Source of the DNA: Odontocerum albicorne
Lineage: Eukaryota; Arthropoda; Insecta; Trichoptera; Odontoceridae
Direction of reading: 5' to 3'
Assembly (NCBI GenBank): GCA_949825065.1
Contig: OX463846.1
Location: 16,836,205 to 16,900,204 of the forward strand
Length of the DNA stretch: 64,000 nt
Under the pieces are notes generated by a model. That model searched no databases, was not told the DNA's origin, and saw only the letters and a list, made by a program, of their open reading frames with translations. The translations under genes were made by a program, and so were the position numbers. Each line of letters starts with the position of its first letter. The first letter of the stretch is position 1. Positions 11,540 to 23,606 of the stretch are shown piece by piece.

Positions 11540-11925
11540 TTATTTAAAAGACATTGTTGAGTCGAGAATCAAATACTCAAATAAATATGTTCTGATCAAG
11601 AAAAGATTGACCCAGTCAAACTTTATCGTTCAAGTTATGAGTCATCCGCCAATTGCTTTCAAGTTGAAACCTGTCTTGAAACGTGTGAACATCTGAATTC
11701 AAGTTGATTGTCAAGTTCGCTTTCAACTCGATAAATATAAAAATAAAAATGCAAGAGAAAATGCTTCCGACGCCCTTTTTAACTGAATTAAATTGAAACA
11801 GTTTATTGAATCAGTTTCTATTGAAACGTGTGAACAAAAACTGATTCAAGTCGTATTCAACTTTTGTTGATCAACTATAATCGGTCAATTAAACTTGAAG
11901 CGTGAGAACGCGCCTTTAGCAACGA
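11540..11925. repeat. Possible MITE with internal repeats
   Basis: A block of about 385 bp with 'ttgaaacgtgtgaac' twice (near 11675 and 11821), repeated 'ttcaagt' and 'caactt' words in both orientations, and a 'gagaacgcgcc' end at the right. The composition is more balanced than its flanks. The repeated words in opposite orientation suggest a small DNA transposon, but no clear terminal pair or target duplication is visible. Confidence 0.3.
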
Positions 11926-12075
11926 ACTCACTCGTCCATCTTCGTAAAAGATATAAACTTAACAGTAAAAGAGTATTTAACACCGTAGAAATGACTGTAT
12001 ACATAGCATATAGTTTTGCATGACTATCTCCAATAAATTACAATAGTTTTCGCAAGTGAACTTGACCTTTATAAT

Positions 12076-12275
12076 CTAATTGGTAATACGCTTGTCTTTT
12101 AGCCCAGGGGTAACGTGTTCGATTGTGGCTGGAAACCAATTTATTATTAAGAGTTTCAGTCTGGTTTTTACTTAAAGACTCTTTTACATATTTCTGGTTG
12201 GTTGGAAATGATTACCACGTGGAAATTAATCAGCAAGATTATAGGTACTCTAAACAAGTGTTTTACAATACAAAA
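12076..12275 (+). mobile_element. SINE S1, near full length
   Basis: Begins with a tRNA-like head: an A-box-like 'taattggtaatacgc' and a B-box-like 'gtgttcgattg'. Then come 'agtttcagtctggttttta', 'tctggttggttggaaatgat' and 'taccacgtgg'. Other S1 copies have the same order. Confidence 0.7.
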
Positions 12276-12279
12276 TGAT

Positions 12280-12910
12280 ACATCATGACATATTTTTATT
12301 GAGTTCCTAATACACAAATTAAAGATTTTATTTTTTTAATTATACAATTCATCCCACATAAGGACGATTTGTGATTCCAGTTTAGGTTCTGGTTTGCGAA
12401 AATATGATTATACGAGTATATTTACTTTTTAAGAATACTCCTCTTTTATTATATTCAGCACATAGCTTAAAAAACTTGCATATAAATAAAAATAAACTTA
12501 ACTACATTAAGGACTGCTACCTGAATTGTCATTGTATATTACGTTTGACTATTTCTAATTTAATAGTTTTCAATTTAATTTTTCTTTGTCTGAGAAAAGT
12601 TATTCAACTCCTTTGAAAATTTATAATTGGCCGGTACAAAAGAGTGCATGTTCAAGAGGAATGCAATCACAAGTTTGATATTGCAGATATTATATATTCC
12701 GTTTTACTCAAAACAGAAAACTTAAATAGTGTTATCATATGAAGTTTTCAAAGAAACCGTAACATTATTATTTCAAACATATTTGTCATCTAGATAAATT
12801 AATTATTAATCCTATTTTTTGAAAGAATTTTTTTTCTGAACACAGTTCATTTTTTCTTTCATACACGAAAATTTTAATTCCTACCCAGTATAAAAAACCA
12901 AGTCATTATT
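12280..12910. other. No recognisable feature
   Basis: AT-rich. The 12404-12616 frame has no recognisable domain; a TACGAGTA octamer lies at 12411. Confidence 0.4.
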
Positions 12911-12913
12911 TTT

Positions 12914-13237
12914 TCAACACGTAAAATATTGCCTTAAAATTACCAGAAACTTTTTTAAAAGATATAAATGTCCTTGTCCAATCGTACTGACAACAGTAAA
13001 TTTATATCCAATCAGTTTATTAAGAAGCGACTGTGATGGCATTGCGACATCACTTCTGCAGGTATGTTCCTCAACAATTAACAGTTGGCAAACCATAAGG
13101 AACAACATCGAATGTCGCCACACATGATGGTCCACTGCGTCAATCCTGCATCTGAGGATATTCTCTTTAGATATACTCAGATGGGTGAGTAAGCCATTAG
13201 GAGACCTCCATATGATCCACGGTAGGTGGTATCCCAA
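12914..13237 (-). pseudogene. Possible DDE-transposase fragment (piggyBac-like?)
   Basis: An open frame of 107 codons. It contains SLLNKLIGYKFTVVSTIGQ, which resembles the piggyBac signature 'FTS..L...L.....T.VGTIR.N' after the conserved Asp; here the preceding Asp is followed by VAMPSQ. Length and composition exceed the chance frames nearby. No other conserved block was seen, so the assignment is weak and the frame may be chance. Confidence 0.3.
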
Positions 13238-13379
13238 GATATTACAGGCATTGAAGAAAGGGAAAATTGTAAAAAGATAATCAAATTGAAATGGAAAGTG
13301 TTAGTAGAGTAAATAACGAAAAAATATGGAACAAAATAATATGGACATGAAAAAGGTTTCGAATAACAAAGCAGGTATT

Positions 13380-13475
13380 TAATTGAACACTTATTTTTTT
13401 GTGTTTAGATTCACAGTTCTCTTGTGAACTAACATATGTTGGCCGTCTACACCGCATGCAGGACATGAAGCATAT
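13380..13475 (+). pseudogene. Possible LINE C-terminal scrap
   Basis: The frame through 13425-13480 reads CELTYVGRLHRMQD, similar to the 'L.W.GHV.RM.D' block found near the end of RTE-like polymerases. It is only about 20 residues. Confidence 0.3.
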
Positions 13476-13479
13476 TAAA

Positions 13480-14925
13480 CTTCATTAAATAATTCAACGT
13501 GGCGTAGGAAAGTAAGGAACCGAATCAGAAAGGGCTGGATTGCGGGGGTTAAACCTATTGCACTTATATGAACACTACACCTAAATTCGAATGTACGAGT
13601 ATCACTATCAGATATCGGAAAATTTACAAAGGTTTCCTTCTAGTTGTCTTCCCTTAGTAAGTTTTCTGTGGTTTTCTTACCAAATATCTTTTTGTGAACA
13701 TATGCAGATCAGAGGAAGTAACGAATCTTATGGTCGCAGCCACCACATTCCTATCCTTACGGTCAATATATGTATATTTATTTTGTAATATATTTAATCT
13801 GTCAATAATAGTGGGTTCAAATCCCGAGTAGAACGCTCTTCAGTAAAAACTGCTGTCTTAATAACGCTGTATAAATTATTATTTTACTATTTTTACTAAG
13901 AAATAATAATCAACTAGACAAAATTTAATACTGATCGGAAATAATGCGAAATTTTGCATGCACTATAATTGAATATTTTTACACTTTTTTTTACCTGGTT
14001 GGAGATAATCAACAAAACATGAACCTAATATGACATTATTTTTTAGTATTAACTTAATCATTATTTTTTTAATGGTTATTACATTCAAATTATCTCGGAA
14101 ATATTCATATTTGAGGATATCTTCGTTTTTAAACTTCTAGGTTCGTGTTCTTTTATCGAAACTATCTCTGACCATTACAATTAGGATGACCTGTACCAAA
14201 GTAAATGTATGACCCTAAATACAACGAAATGTCAAAGGGATAATTAAGTACACAACTCTCCGTGTACACGGATATTTACCCATTTAACTTGAAATGGATG
14301 CAATACAGGTCATGTAAGTACATGTGTCTGAATGGCAGGTATACTACAAGTATGTCTACAGAAACTTAATGACAATATTGACTCCATTGTCATCTTTCAA
14401 TTGAATATGTACGGGCTGGTCTTATTGACAACAGTAGTTTAATTACTTAAAGTAAACAACCTTTCAAGATTTCAGGATTTCAAATAATTCATGCATTCGC
14501 ATAATAAACTTTTATAAATCGTTAAATGACCCACCCCAATGATGAAACCCTTCAAAATTATTTAGTTTTCTTTTTCGAATAATCAACTTACAATTCTTTT
14601 AACACTTCAATATACAAGAAAAGTTTTTAATATTGAGTAATTTATAAATTAACATAATTAAAAACTCTTATTTAATTAGGTCAATAGTAAGAAAAGCTAA
14701 TGTGAAAGAAATTGGTTCCCTTAGGAACAAGTTTGTTGTTAAACTATTTATTCAGTGCGAAACTTTATTTATTAAAGCACAAACAAAGCTTTTCAATTAC
14801 AAAATTATTACAAGTATGTAACTAACTATCTTTGAACTACTAATTTCGGTTAGACAAAGTCAAGATAACTTGGCTAAATCGAGAAGACGTTTTATTTTTA
14901 GGACAGAAATTAATGCAAATATAAA
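13480..14925. other. No recognisable feature
   Basis: AT-rich, unique-looking DNA. The short 'acctggttggagataatc' at 13995 may be a scrap of S1. Confidence 0.4.
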
Positions 14926-14929
14926 GCAA

Positions 14930-15240
14930 TGTCGGTGGCAGTGGTCTAACGGTTAGTATTTAAACTAAGTAAGCTGGTGCCCCAAGTTTGATACCTGGCG
15001 GATTCACTTCTGGCCGATCTGGTCAGAAATTTAATATGTGTACCCTATATAGTATGTCAAGTAGAGCCGATAGAAGACGTGTTATTTCGTTATATTCTGA
15101 AATATATAAAAAAAAATTGAATATCGCGATTATCAAGTTTCGTGTCCTGGAGTGGTATGTATCCATACACGTTGAACGTGCCCTGAAGTGGTATGTATCC
15201 ATACACGCTCTAACTTATGTAGACCGGAGACTGTAATACC
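14930..15240 (+). mobile_element. SINE S2 copy 1
   Basis: The head has a clear A box (tggtctaacggttagta) and B box (gtttgatacct) spaced as in a tRNA. Then come 'ggcggattcacttctgg' and a body with 'gccgatagaagacgtgtt' and 'tcgttatattctgaaatat'. Near the end 'gtggtatgtatccatacacg' occurs twice (15152 and 15188). Related copies are at 29404-29720 and 44615-44725. Confidence 0.7.
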
Positions 15241-15244
15241 TTAG

Positions 15245-16880
15245 TGGAATGTATTTTAAAATCTGGAATATGCGCATGGCGTCAGAGTTAGTCCTTTAAA
15301 AAGGTTTTTTGCTGAAGTATATTGATGCGGTGTACATAAAATATTATCTTAGTAACAGATAAAGCAAACCAAAATACGAGCGTGAAATGAATTCCTAAAA
15401 TAGTATTTCTACACAAATAGATGACACTTTGACATCTGTACCTTAGAATTTTGTCGCTCTACGATTACTTGAGTATTCTTACATTAAACTTTAACAAAAT
15501 AAGTAAAATGGTGTAAAGGCAGTCAGGGCCTATTCTTAAAATTATACAAATTCTATATTTATAAAAATATAAATAATATAAATATATTACAAAAAAATAT
15601 AAATATATTACAAGTAACCCTATTTTTCCAAAAAAACAAAAAATCCAATTTTTTTCAATTGTTTATCTTACTTTCAGCAGTAACAGAAAAAAACCTTTAT
15701 CATAACTTACTGCAGTAGTAAGTAGTAAAACTCTTTATAAAACCCCTTTGTAATTAACCTTACCCCGTGGGGTTGTAGGGACAAGGAGAATACGATCTCA
15801 ATATTTTTCTGGCAAGTCTTTTTCGGTAGCTTTTAAGAGGCAGATTTTCACAAAGAAGTCTCAATAATGAGTCATCCTTTGGGTTTCCCCCAGGTCTAAG
15901 GGCCATTAGATTAATCCTTCAACACCCTTTAAATAAATAATTACCTTAAATCACATTCCAGCTGGTTTTATCACGCTTTTAAAGAACGTGGAGTGCTAGG
16001 TTGGGGATCGACTTGGATGGAGGTGTTTTATGGCAAACGTGTATTCCTGATCAAACAAGTAGGATGAATTTAATTAATTTAAATAATATCTTAAAGCAAA
16101 GTAAGTAGAGCAATAATAGTAACAATCCTTTATCATAATATACCTTACAGTGAAAGCAGAAAACACGCATTATTATACCGTATTTTAATAAAAAGTAAAA
16201 CCCATTTATTACACATTACATCTCTAGTAATAAAAACTCTATATAATTTGTCACAGCAGAAGCATTAAATCCCTTTATCATACATAACAGCTGTAGCGGG
16301 AAAAAAACCGCTTATCACATCTTACTGAAGTAACAACAAAATAGTGTTGAAACTCAATAGTCTTTCTGACACGGTGAGATACATCTGAGAACCAGTAGCT
16401 TAGGCAAGTCAATAGTCACCAGACTATTGGCACCGGTAATGCAGTAACTGATATTTGGGCAGATATAAAGATTATTAAAACATAATCAGAACGTCGGATG
16501 ATAAATCTATCGAGGTTGACTAAGATGAACCCTGAGGAAGTTTTAAAAAAATCGCTGTTATTATATGTTAATATTTGCGACCCTCGTTTCTAACACTTAT
16601 TCCAAACAAGTGAATTCTAAAGAAAATTAATGCAAAGTAGGACAGTAGTATCATTTTGCTTTTATGACGAGATGTATGAATATAGACGTGGTAAATGTTA
16701 TACACATGGAAATCTATTCTCTCTGTCTACACTAGAGTTTATTTTTAAACGTTCTTATCAAAAGTCACTTTCAAAACACCTATTTTTAAAAGAGTTACTC
16801 AATATTATTTGCTACCTCGTGAAATCTAGAAGCTACCAAACTGATCCCTGTACATTTTTTACCTTATGCTAAATATAAGA
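15245..16880. other. No recognisable feature
   Basis: AT-rich DNA with a GC-richer stretch at 15740-16030 that shows no frame or partner. A short 'aaatatattac' duplication lies at 15580-15612. Confidence 0.4.
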
Positions 16881-16884
16881 TAAG

Positions 16885-17040
16885 CAATATTTGATTTTCC
16901 GGGTAAAGGATACCCCCTCCAGCCGCCTCAGTCGCCTTCACCTCTAAGTCGCATCATGACTGAGATTTCCTAGTCTGTCACTTCCTGACGCTCGCTATCT
17001 GCTGGGGGACTGATAAAGTTACCCGATCCGGAAATTCCGC
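16885..17040. repeat. GC-rich island with inverted ends
   Basis: About 155 bp of roughly 55% GC in AT-rich DNA. The left end 'ttttccgggtaaagg...ccccctcc' resembles the complement of the right end 'ggggga...agttacccgatccggaaa', suggesting a small terminal-inverted-repeat element or a foldback. No partner was seen in the window. Confidence 0.35.
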
Positions 17041-17044
17041 AAAT

Positions 17045-17800
17045 AAGATCGCGGGGGATCGCTTGCAAAATATACTGATGCGATTTTCAATTTACCACGA
17101 CTTAACATACCGTCAAATTTACTTCTTACACTATGATCTAAAATAAAAGACGTAAGAGGAAATGTTAGGATAAAGTGGTTGAAATTTTGACGAAGTGGAA
17201 GGAGGAGTAAGGAGTAAGAAAAATAGAACTTCATGTATTTGTAGATATACGGATGTAACAAAGAATGTATGTATGCAAAACTTCGTTTCAAAATTCTTAA
17301 CGATGCAAGTGTCTAGCAACTGAACTTTCTCTACAATTAAACCTCAAGAAGGAAGTTAATCCAACTCCTTAACAAAATTCAAACATCTCTCTCAATTTGG
17401 CACGCAATATTTGTACAATCCGCTTCATCACTTTATTTTTCGCATCCGCGGAGAGTTCTTAATGAACATCAAGGAACAACCTATGGAGAAATTATCATAA
17501 AATAAATAGACATTTTAGATAAATCAGAATAAAACGGATTATCTACTCTTAATGTAGGTTTATAGTTAGAAGGTACGAAAAAAATTAAAATGCCTTGAAA
17601 AATGTCGGACGACCACATGAATCTAATTTTGAAGGTAGAAAGAGTAAAAAGCCTTTCTTATAGAAGAGTATACAATTAAATATTATATGGATAGGATAAA
17701 TTGGAGACCTGTTATCTTTACCAACACCAAATTGGAAATGGAATGATGGTGATGAATATTTATTTATACTCGTACCATATGTCCTCAATATAATGTTTAA
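17045..17800. other. No recognisable feature
   Basis: AT-rich. The overlapping frames at 17019-17319 and 17585-17788 have no similarity I recognise. Confidence 0.4.
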
Positions 17801-17803
17801 ACC

Positions 17804-17889
17804 ATGTCTGATTTGATCCTGCTTTTCAAAATATTAAATGGATTTGATGTCTGATTTGATCCTGCTTTTCAAAATATTAAATGGAATGA
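17804..17889. repeat. Tandem duplication, 43 bp unit x2
   Basis: 17804-17846 and 17847-17889 are almost identical, hence a recent duplication. Confidence 0.9.
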
Positions 17890-17894
17890 TTAAC

Positions 17895-19085
17895 TGTTCT
17901 AAATCAATCGAATTTATTAATTTCCAAATCCTTTAAATAAGTGCGAGATTGTAGGATATAGTTCGGGGCGAGAATTGTAGTACTAACTACTATATTCCTC
18001 TAATTCTCCCGTACCCAGATTGCATCGATTGGGCAATGAGTATGTTGCAGCCTCGGACATACTCTTCTTTGGAAACAGTTCTCTCAGGGAGCGTTTTTGT
18101 TAATTTGAACCATAAATCCAATACTGTGGTGCTGGACTCACGTTGATCGTTTTTTTTCTTTCAAAACGTAAATTTTTTTCTGATAAAAATTACCAAGATT
18201 TCTTAAGTATATAGAGATTTTGATTTGTGTTTTTTATGATGAATTATACAAAATAAGTTTTGTTTTTATTTTTCCAAAACAGATTATTTTTTGTATTTCC
18301 TTGGGTCTCCTGAGCCTTGGTCTGTCACAAGCTTGTGTTATATTTATGGTAGGTAGTATGCTTGTACGTACTATTTTTTTATATTGTTTATGTATGTGTC
18401 ATGTTTGTACTTTTTGTGACATGTAGATTTTGTATTCATGTGCACCTAAAATTTCAATTTAAATTTCACCATTGTAACTCTTTTTAATGGTCGATACAAG
18501 ACTGTACATTGTATAAAATTAACAAATATAACAAAATAGAAGGTTCATAATTCATAATTAAAAGAAAAGGGCATTAATATTGAAAATATTCAAATATAAA
18601 ATACCTACTATATGTTCATCAATTACCCAAACGAATTACTTACGACGTTCGTGATCGATGATTTCCTTACCCCTGCTCTTATTTACTGTTTTAAAATATT
18701 ATTCGCCGTTTTAATCAAATTTGTCTGACTCCGTCGGTCGTCAAGTTCAGAAAATCGATGCTGTTCCAAACCAAAGTATTAAAACTTATTTTATATACAA
18801 CTCTTCACTCAAATTCCTTAGAGAGCCCTTATTTTATTTATTAATTTCTTTATCTTTAGAGACAGTTTTATTCTTCTATTTTGAAATGTATTCGAAGCTG
18901 TCTGAAGTTGATCTAAACAAATTGATATTAAAATATCCTAGCATGGATCAAAAGACCATCCACATTTCTGATGAAAAATGAATCGAGTTAGATATAAACA
19001 TCGAAATAGTCCACTCAAAGAAAGCTTCGTCCTTTGTCCACCTAAGGAAAGCCTAAAAAATTGCAGTGATTCAGTGCAATGAAAT
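17895..19085. other. No recognisable feature
   Basis: The 86-codon frame at 18721-18981 is the longest here. It shows no domain, no splice context and no partner elsewhere in the window. Confidence 0.4.
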
Positions 19086-19089
19086 AAAT

Positions 19090-19170
19090 ACCCGAACCTC
19101 TGAGGTTCAATTGATAAGACGCTTGACTTCTACCCGGAGGTTTTAGGTCCGATAAAACCAAAAAAAATTT
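19090..19170 (+). mobile_element. SINE S1, head only
   Basis: 'ttgataagacgcttgactt', 'acccggagg' and 'aggtccgataaaacc' match the S1 head at 51606. The rest of the SINE is missing. Confidence 0.55.
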
Positions 19171-19551
19171 GCTTTGAAAATCATTCAGGTAATACTTGCG
19201 CATGTTTGACGCGTGTGAATATTGTTGCTTACTTCTTCAATACAGTTGTATTACAACACATTCCTTGATTAACTGCCAGTTTCATGCCTACTCCAGTGGT
19301 TTTCAGCCCAAAAGTTTGATTAATTGGGGCGAAAACAATGTGGTCTCCGACCCGCACCTTTTAATATGCTTGCATTCCGAATTTAAACGTTTTAATGGGC
19401 ACTATACAAACGAATTAATTGAATTAAAAGGGTATCACAACTGAGTGTTTTTAGGATTATGAATAGAAGAATTAAATTATCATTCAAAAGAGAGTAAAAA
19501 TGTATTTTTTATAGTTAAGACATTAACATTGTAGATGTTTAAAGACATTAC

Positions 19552-19749
19552 AATTTGTTTTAACAAACACTGTTTATTCCACTTTATGTAACGGCATGAC
19601 CCTACCGGTTTCAAGGTTTTTACCTCATCATCAGTGGACCACAAACAAGGCTTGTTTGTGCTCCCCTGATGACGAGGTGAACACCTTGAAACCGGTAGGG
19701 TTATACCGTTACATAAAGTGGAATAAACAGTGTTTGATAAAACAAATTA
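19552..19749. mobile_element. Family P palindrome, copy A
   Basis: A near-perfect inverted repeat of about 98 bp per arm centred on the G at 19650, with no spacer. Each arm holds the hammerhead-like order: right arm CTGATGA 19666-19672, GAAAC 19688-19692, GTT 19708-19710; left arm CTGATGA as complement of 19628-19634, GAAAC as complement of 19608-19612. The outer ends read AACAAACACTG and CAGTGTTTGAT. The frames crossing it are by-products of the palindrome. Confidence 0.85.
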
Positions 19750-19754
19750 GAAAA

Positions 19755-21305
19755 CTAAAAAGTTTCATTGTAATTTTTTATTTGTTTATCATATATTCTA
19801 AGTAAGATAGAGGATTTTTTTACTAGGGTCACGATAAATCAAGGCAAGAAACCCAGATCAATATAACAAAGCTTTATCTTTTCATTTTGACTAATTATTA
19901 ATTGATATTTTATTCGTAATTAAGATTTTCCTTTATATGATTATGAAAATTATTATTTTATGTGTGTAATAAATTGGGTGAATTATGCGAGCATGTTTTT
20001 TTTAATCTTTAGTTAGTGTTATGTAATTATTTAAGAATCCTTTCATGCGAAGGATACGTCCCTGGATCTTCTGAACCCGGGCATGGTGTGTGGTTTAATA
20101 TGTGATGCTCTGTATCTATTTTTTTTTCTTTGTTAGTTTTTGTAATTCTAAGATTTTTTAATTCAAACGCACTCGCAGTCATAAATTTTAATTTGAATAA
20201 TGTAAATTATTATATTTGAATGGTAGATATCGACCGTTATGTACAAATAAAAAAATAATTAAAGAGTGTCCGTTTTAAATGACTTGTTTTTTCCGACTTG
20301 ATTTTTCATTTACTATGTATATTTATGCAAAAAAAAAATACAAAAGGCGTAGTAAATTCAAATTCTGCTCTCGAAAATAAATCATGCAGATTTTCGTGTA
20401 TCTATACTTTTAAAGTCGTACATTCATAAAATAAATGGAACCAAAATAATATAATCAAATTATTTAAAATAATTTGAATCATTATTTATTCATGTTTCAA
20501 AATATGTGCATACATAACAAGGTTAATGTCATAGTATGAACCAACATAAAGACAATGGTACTGTGTGACATATCTTTTCAAAAATAATTTGATAGGTTAT
20601 TCCAAGTTCTTGAACACAATGACCCGTAAAAGTTTTAATTAAATTTTCTGAATTTAACACAAATTCATATTTATTTTCTTTAAAAATATTTGTATTTGGA
20701 ATAAGTTGACGATATTGGTATATGACACGTATTGAAAGAGAGCTTCTTAAATTGTTGATTGGTATCCATAGAGCACCGTCAGTACTAAACATTTTATAAA
20801 AACAATACGTATATCAAATTATATATAAATTGATGAGATTTATACAATAAATTTGGTCGGTGTGATTCAATACCCCATCTGAAATATATTTTTTTTACTA
20901 ATTTTAGGCCTAATAAATGAGATTAAGTGATAATGTACAACATATTTTACTTTTTTACTATATAAATTAAATGAGGTTTTTCACTTAGACCATATACATA
21001 ACATCTGAATTTTATTTTTTCCATAGTTCTTTGACTACTTGTCTTATATATTATTATTGCGCTGTCAAGTAACACGTAAAATAGCGCTATTAAAACTTGC
21101 CAAACGAAAGGTTGCAGCTGATTAAGTTCCTGATTGTATTGAAACTTTATTATCTTCGCTATCGAAAACTAGGGTTTAATCTGACAAGATTGTTTATTCG
21201 TTGAAGTACTGCAGCTTGAATAGAATAAATCAATACACACAGGCGTATTTCCACAGATAGTGAAGAACACTCAAAATAATCAGTAGACAAAAAACATATG
21301 TTGTA
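19755..21305. other. No recognisable feature
   Basis: AT-rich. The frame at 20529-20792 (87 codons, minus) has no domain I recognise. Confidence 0.4.
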
Positions 21306-21309
21306 TAAA

Positions 21310-21480
21310 GTATAACCTTACAGGGTTATTGGGAGTAAAAAAATTCTTCCAAACCACCAAACATTTAGTAAAAGGTTTGAAAGACCAGACTGGAACCTTT
21401 TTTAAAGTTTCACCTGAAATTGCATCCGGTATACCCAAGTTTGAAGTCAAGCCATCTACCGACTTGTCAACTTAGGTCCT
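21310..21480 (-). mobile_element. SINE S1, decayed
   Basis: The complement carries the S1 order: the head 'cc.agttgacaagtcggtaga' at the right, then 'ggttccagtctggtctttc'. The tail is diverged. Confidence 0.55.
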
Positions 21481-21709
21481 TAATCACATGACCCAGAACT
21501 GAAGCGAAAAAAGTCTAACGTTACAAAACAAGCAATTGTTAGTTTTGAGACGAAGTTTTAATACAAGTCAATGTTATATTTTACTATATTGTTTTAAGAT
21601 TAAGTTACCCTATCATTTGAAATGTGAAGGTGCAATTAGGTGGTTCAATGTCACCAAACGGCGCCAAAAAAGAATTCACCATCGTTTTATTGCAAATTCA
21701 ACCTAGCGG

Positions 21710-21868
21710 GCTAATTGACATGTTGCAATCTCGTCCAATCACCAAAGAGATGTTAAAGAGACCCGAGATAAAAATCAACTAGAGTATTTGGGCTCCCACA
21801 GGAATCTAACACATTTCCCATGGGTTGAAAGACAAGCGTCTTACCAATTTTGGCTACGGAGGTGATTA
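21710..21868 (-). mobile_element. SINE S1, near full length
   Basis: On the minus strand: the head 'ttggtaagacgcttgtctt' (complement of 21818-21840), a B-box-like segment, the body, and the tail block 'ttggtgattggacgagattg' near 21740. The internal 'cagtctggtttt' block is replaced by diverged sequence. Confidence 0.65.
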
Positions 21869-21869
21869 C

Positions 21870-23210
21870 TATCATAATCAAAGAACAGGTTGAAAACTTT
21901 TACACCAAGACACTTACCCGATGAAATTGAACATACAGGTTTATGAATTTAATATAAATGGACTTAAATGGTTTGTATTTAACATTTCATCCCTTTGAAA
22001 TTAATATTCATTCAAATGAAACATTAATTCGGGGTTTCCTTTGTTAGGGTTTATCTTATATTGGATGAGCAAAAACAATAGAACAAGACATTCCTTATTT
22101 ATTATACATGTTATGGATTTATAACTGCCTTTTTATCAAACTGATATGAAAGTATCAATATATTTTTATTTTAATAAGTTATATAAATTTAAACATTACG
22201 TTGTAACAATTATTTGAGATATTTAATTAACAATTTATGTATTGGACATTTACAATTTTTAAGATGAATTCAGTCTACAGCTATAATAAAATAATATATG
22301 TTAATACACTTGCAATCGTTTGATTATACCTAAAAGCCATTTTTTTATTTATTTTTTGTTGAGAATAAAAACTTTACTTAAGTATCCTTCCGAAGCAACG
22401 TTTACTAAACAAAAAAATCATCAAATTATTATTTTTTTAAATCAGAACATATACGGGAAATTTAATTTAAAACATGTTTAGTTCAACAACACTGACAAAT
22501 TTCAAATGAACAATCAACGAAAGTAAAAAATAAATTGTATTACAAAAAACAATTAAGACAAAATGAAAACGGCATAACCAGTCTCCCAGTCAAGACCTAA
22601 GATTTAAGAAATACCGGAAATGGACCCTTCTAAACTGAACGATATCTAGATTAAATATATCTACCATACCTCATCTGAAGTTATCCAATTGTTGCATTCT
22701 CACGATTGATGAATTACAACGTTAGCAAATTGTTAGTCACATTTGAATTTTAAACAGTTCCGTGTATTTCTAGCAGGAGTGTGTGAAGCAATTTCAGTCA
22801 TTACACTGAGGATATCAACGATATTGTATTGGGAATATCAATGATATTGCATTGAAGATATCAACGATAAACTTAAAAATAAATATCAAATCGAATATTC
22901 TTTGACGAGTTTAAGAATATGGATGTAATTCAATAAGATATCAAAGACATACATTTCAAGTTGGATACCGAGATGGAAACTAATATGAATCAATAATGTA
23001 TTCTCGACCATTTCAATTGTATTGGAAGGGATAAGGTATTATATTGATCATAACTTTTTGTCAGATGTTTTCAAGATTTCGGATTTTAATTTGTAGAACA
23101 ACATATTAGAATATTTAACAATAAACCATTTTGTTGTTTTTCTACTTCTTACATAAATCCCCGCGATTGAGATATACTTCTATCAATAGAGAGCAAGCTT
23201 GGCCACGTGG
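21870..23210. other. Mostly plain AT-rich DNA
   Basis: The only pattern is a short irregular tandem of 'gatatcaacgatatt' at 22811-22869 (about three units). Nothing else was recognised. Confidence 0.45.
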
Positions 23211-23214
23211 AAAT

Positions 23215-23400
23215 CGTATTTATTTCAATACACACCTTTTTACACATAAATCATGCTAAAAATACAATTATAAACACAATAAATAGGCTCAAATACTCTT
23301 AAAAATATAAATACACACACACATAATATACACAAAAGCCCAGGTTCACTACCAGAGGTAAAGAGAGACGATAAAATAAATTCAAAAATATTATAAATTT
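23215..23400. repeat. Family H-like A/C-rich stretch
   Basis: G-poor plus strand with CACACACA and a 'gcccaggttcac' block, similar in style to 440-720 and 40965-41300. It may be another LINE 3' tail; the match is weak. Confidence 0.3.
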
Positions 23401-23606
23401 GTCAATCTACTTGATCAAAAGTTTCAGCTTTAACTTTTTGAGCTCCGTATATGAATTGGAATAAGAAAGTTTTTTTTATATTTAATATTCATTTATGAAA
23501 TCGCATTCAAATTAATTATGATGGCATCAATAAGTAAACTCCATTTATTGAACGAGTAGGATTTGATGAAACATGTAAAATGAATAGATTCAAATATCTT
23601 TTAACT

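Noticed and set aside
18721..18981. 86-codon plus frame as a possible host exon
   Set aside because: No family resemblance and no convincing flanking splice sites.
19596..19805. Open frame through palindrome copy A (and similar frames at 61512 and 63081)
   Set aside because: Similar peptides appear on both strands because the sequence is palindromic. The copies differ by indels that break the frame, and the RNA-structure reading explains the conservation better.
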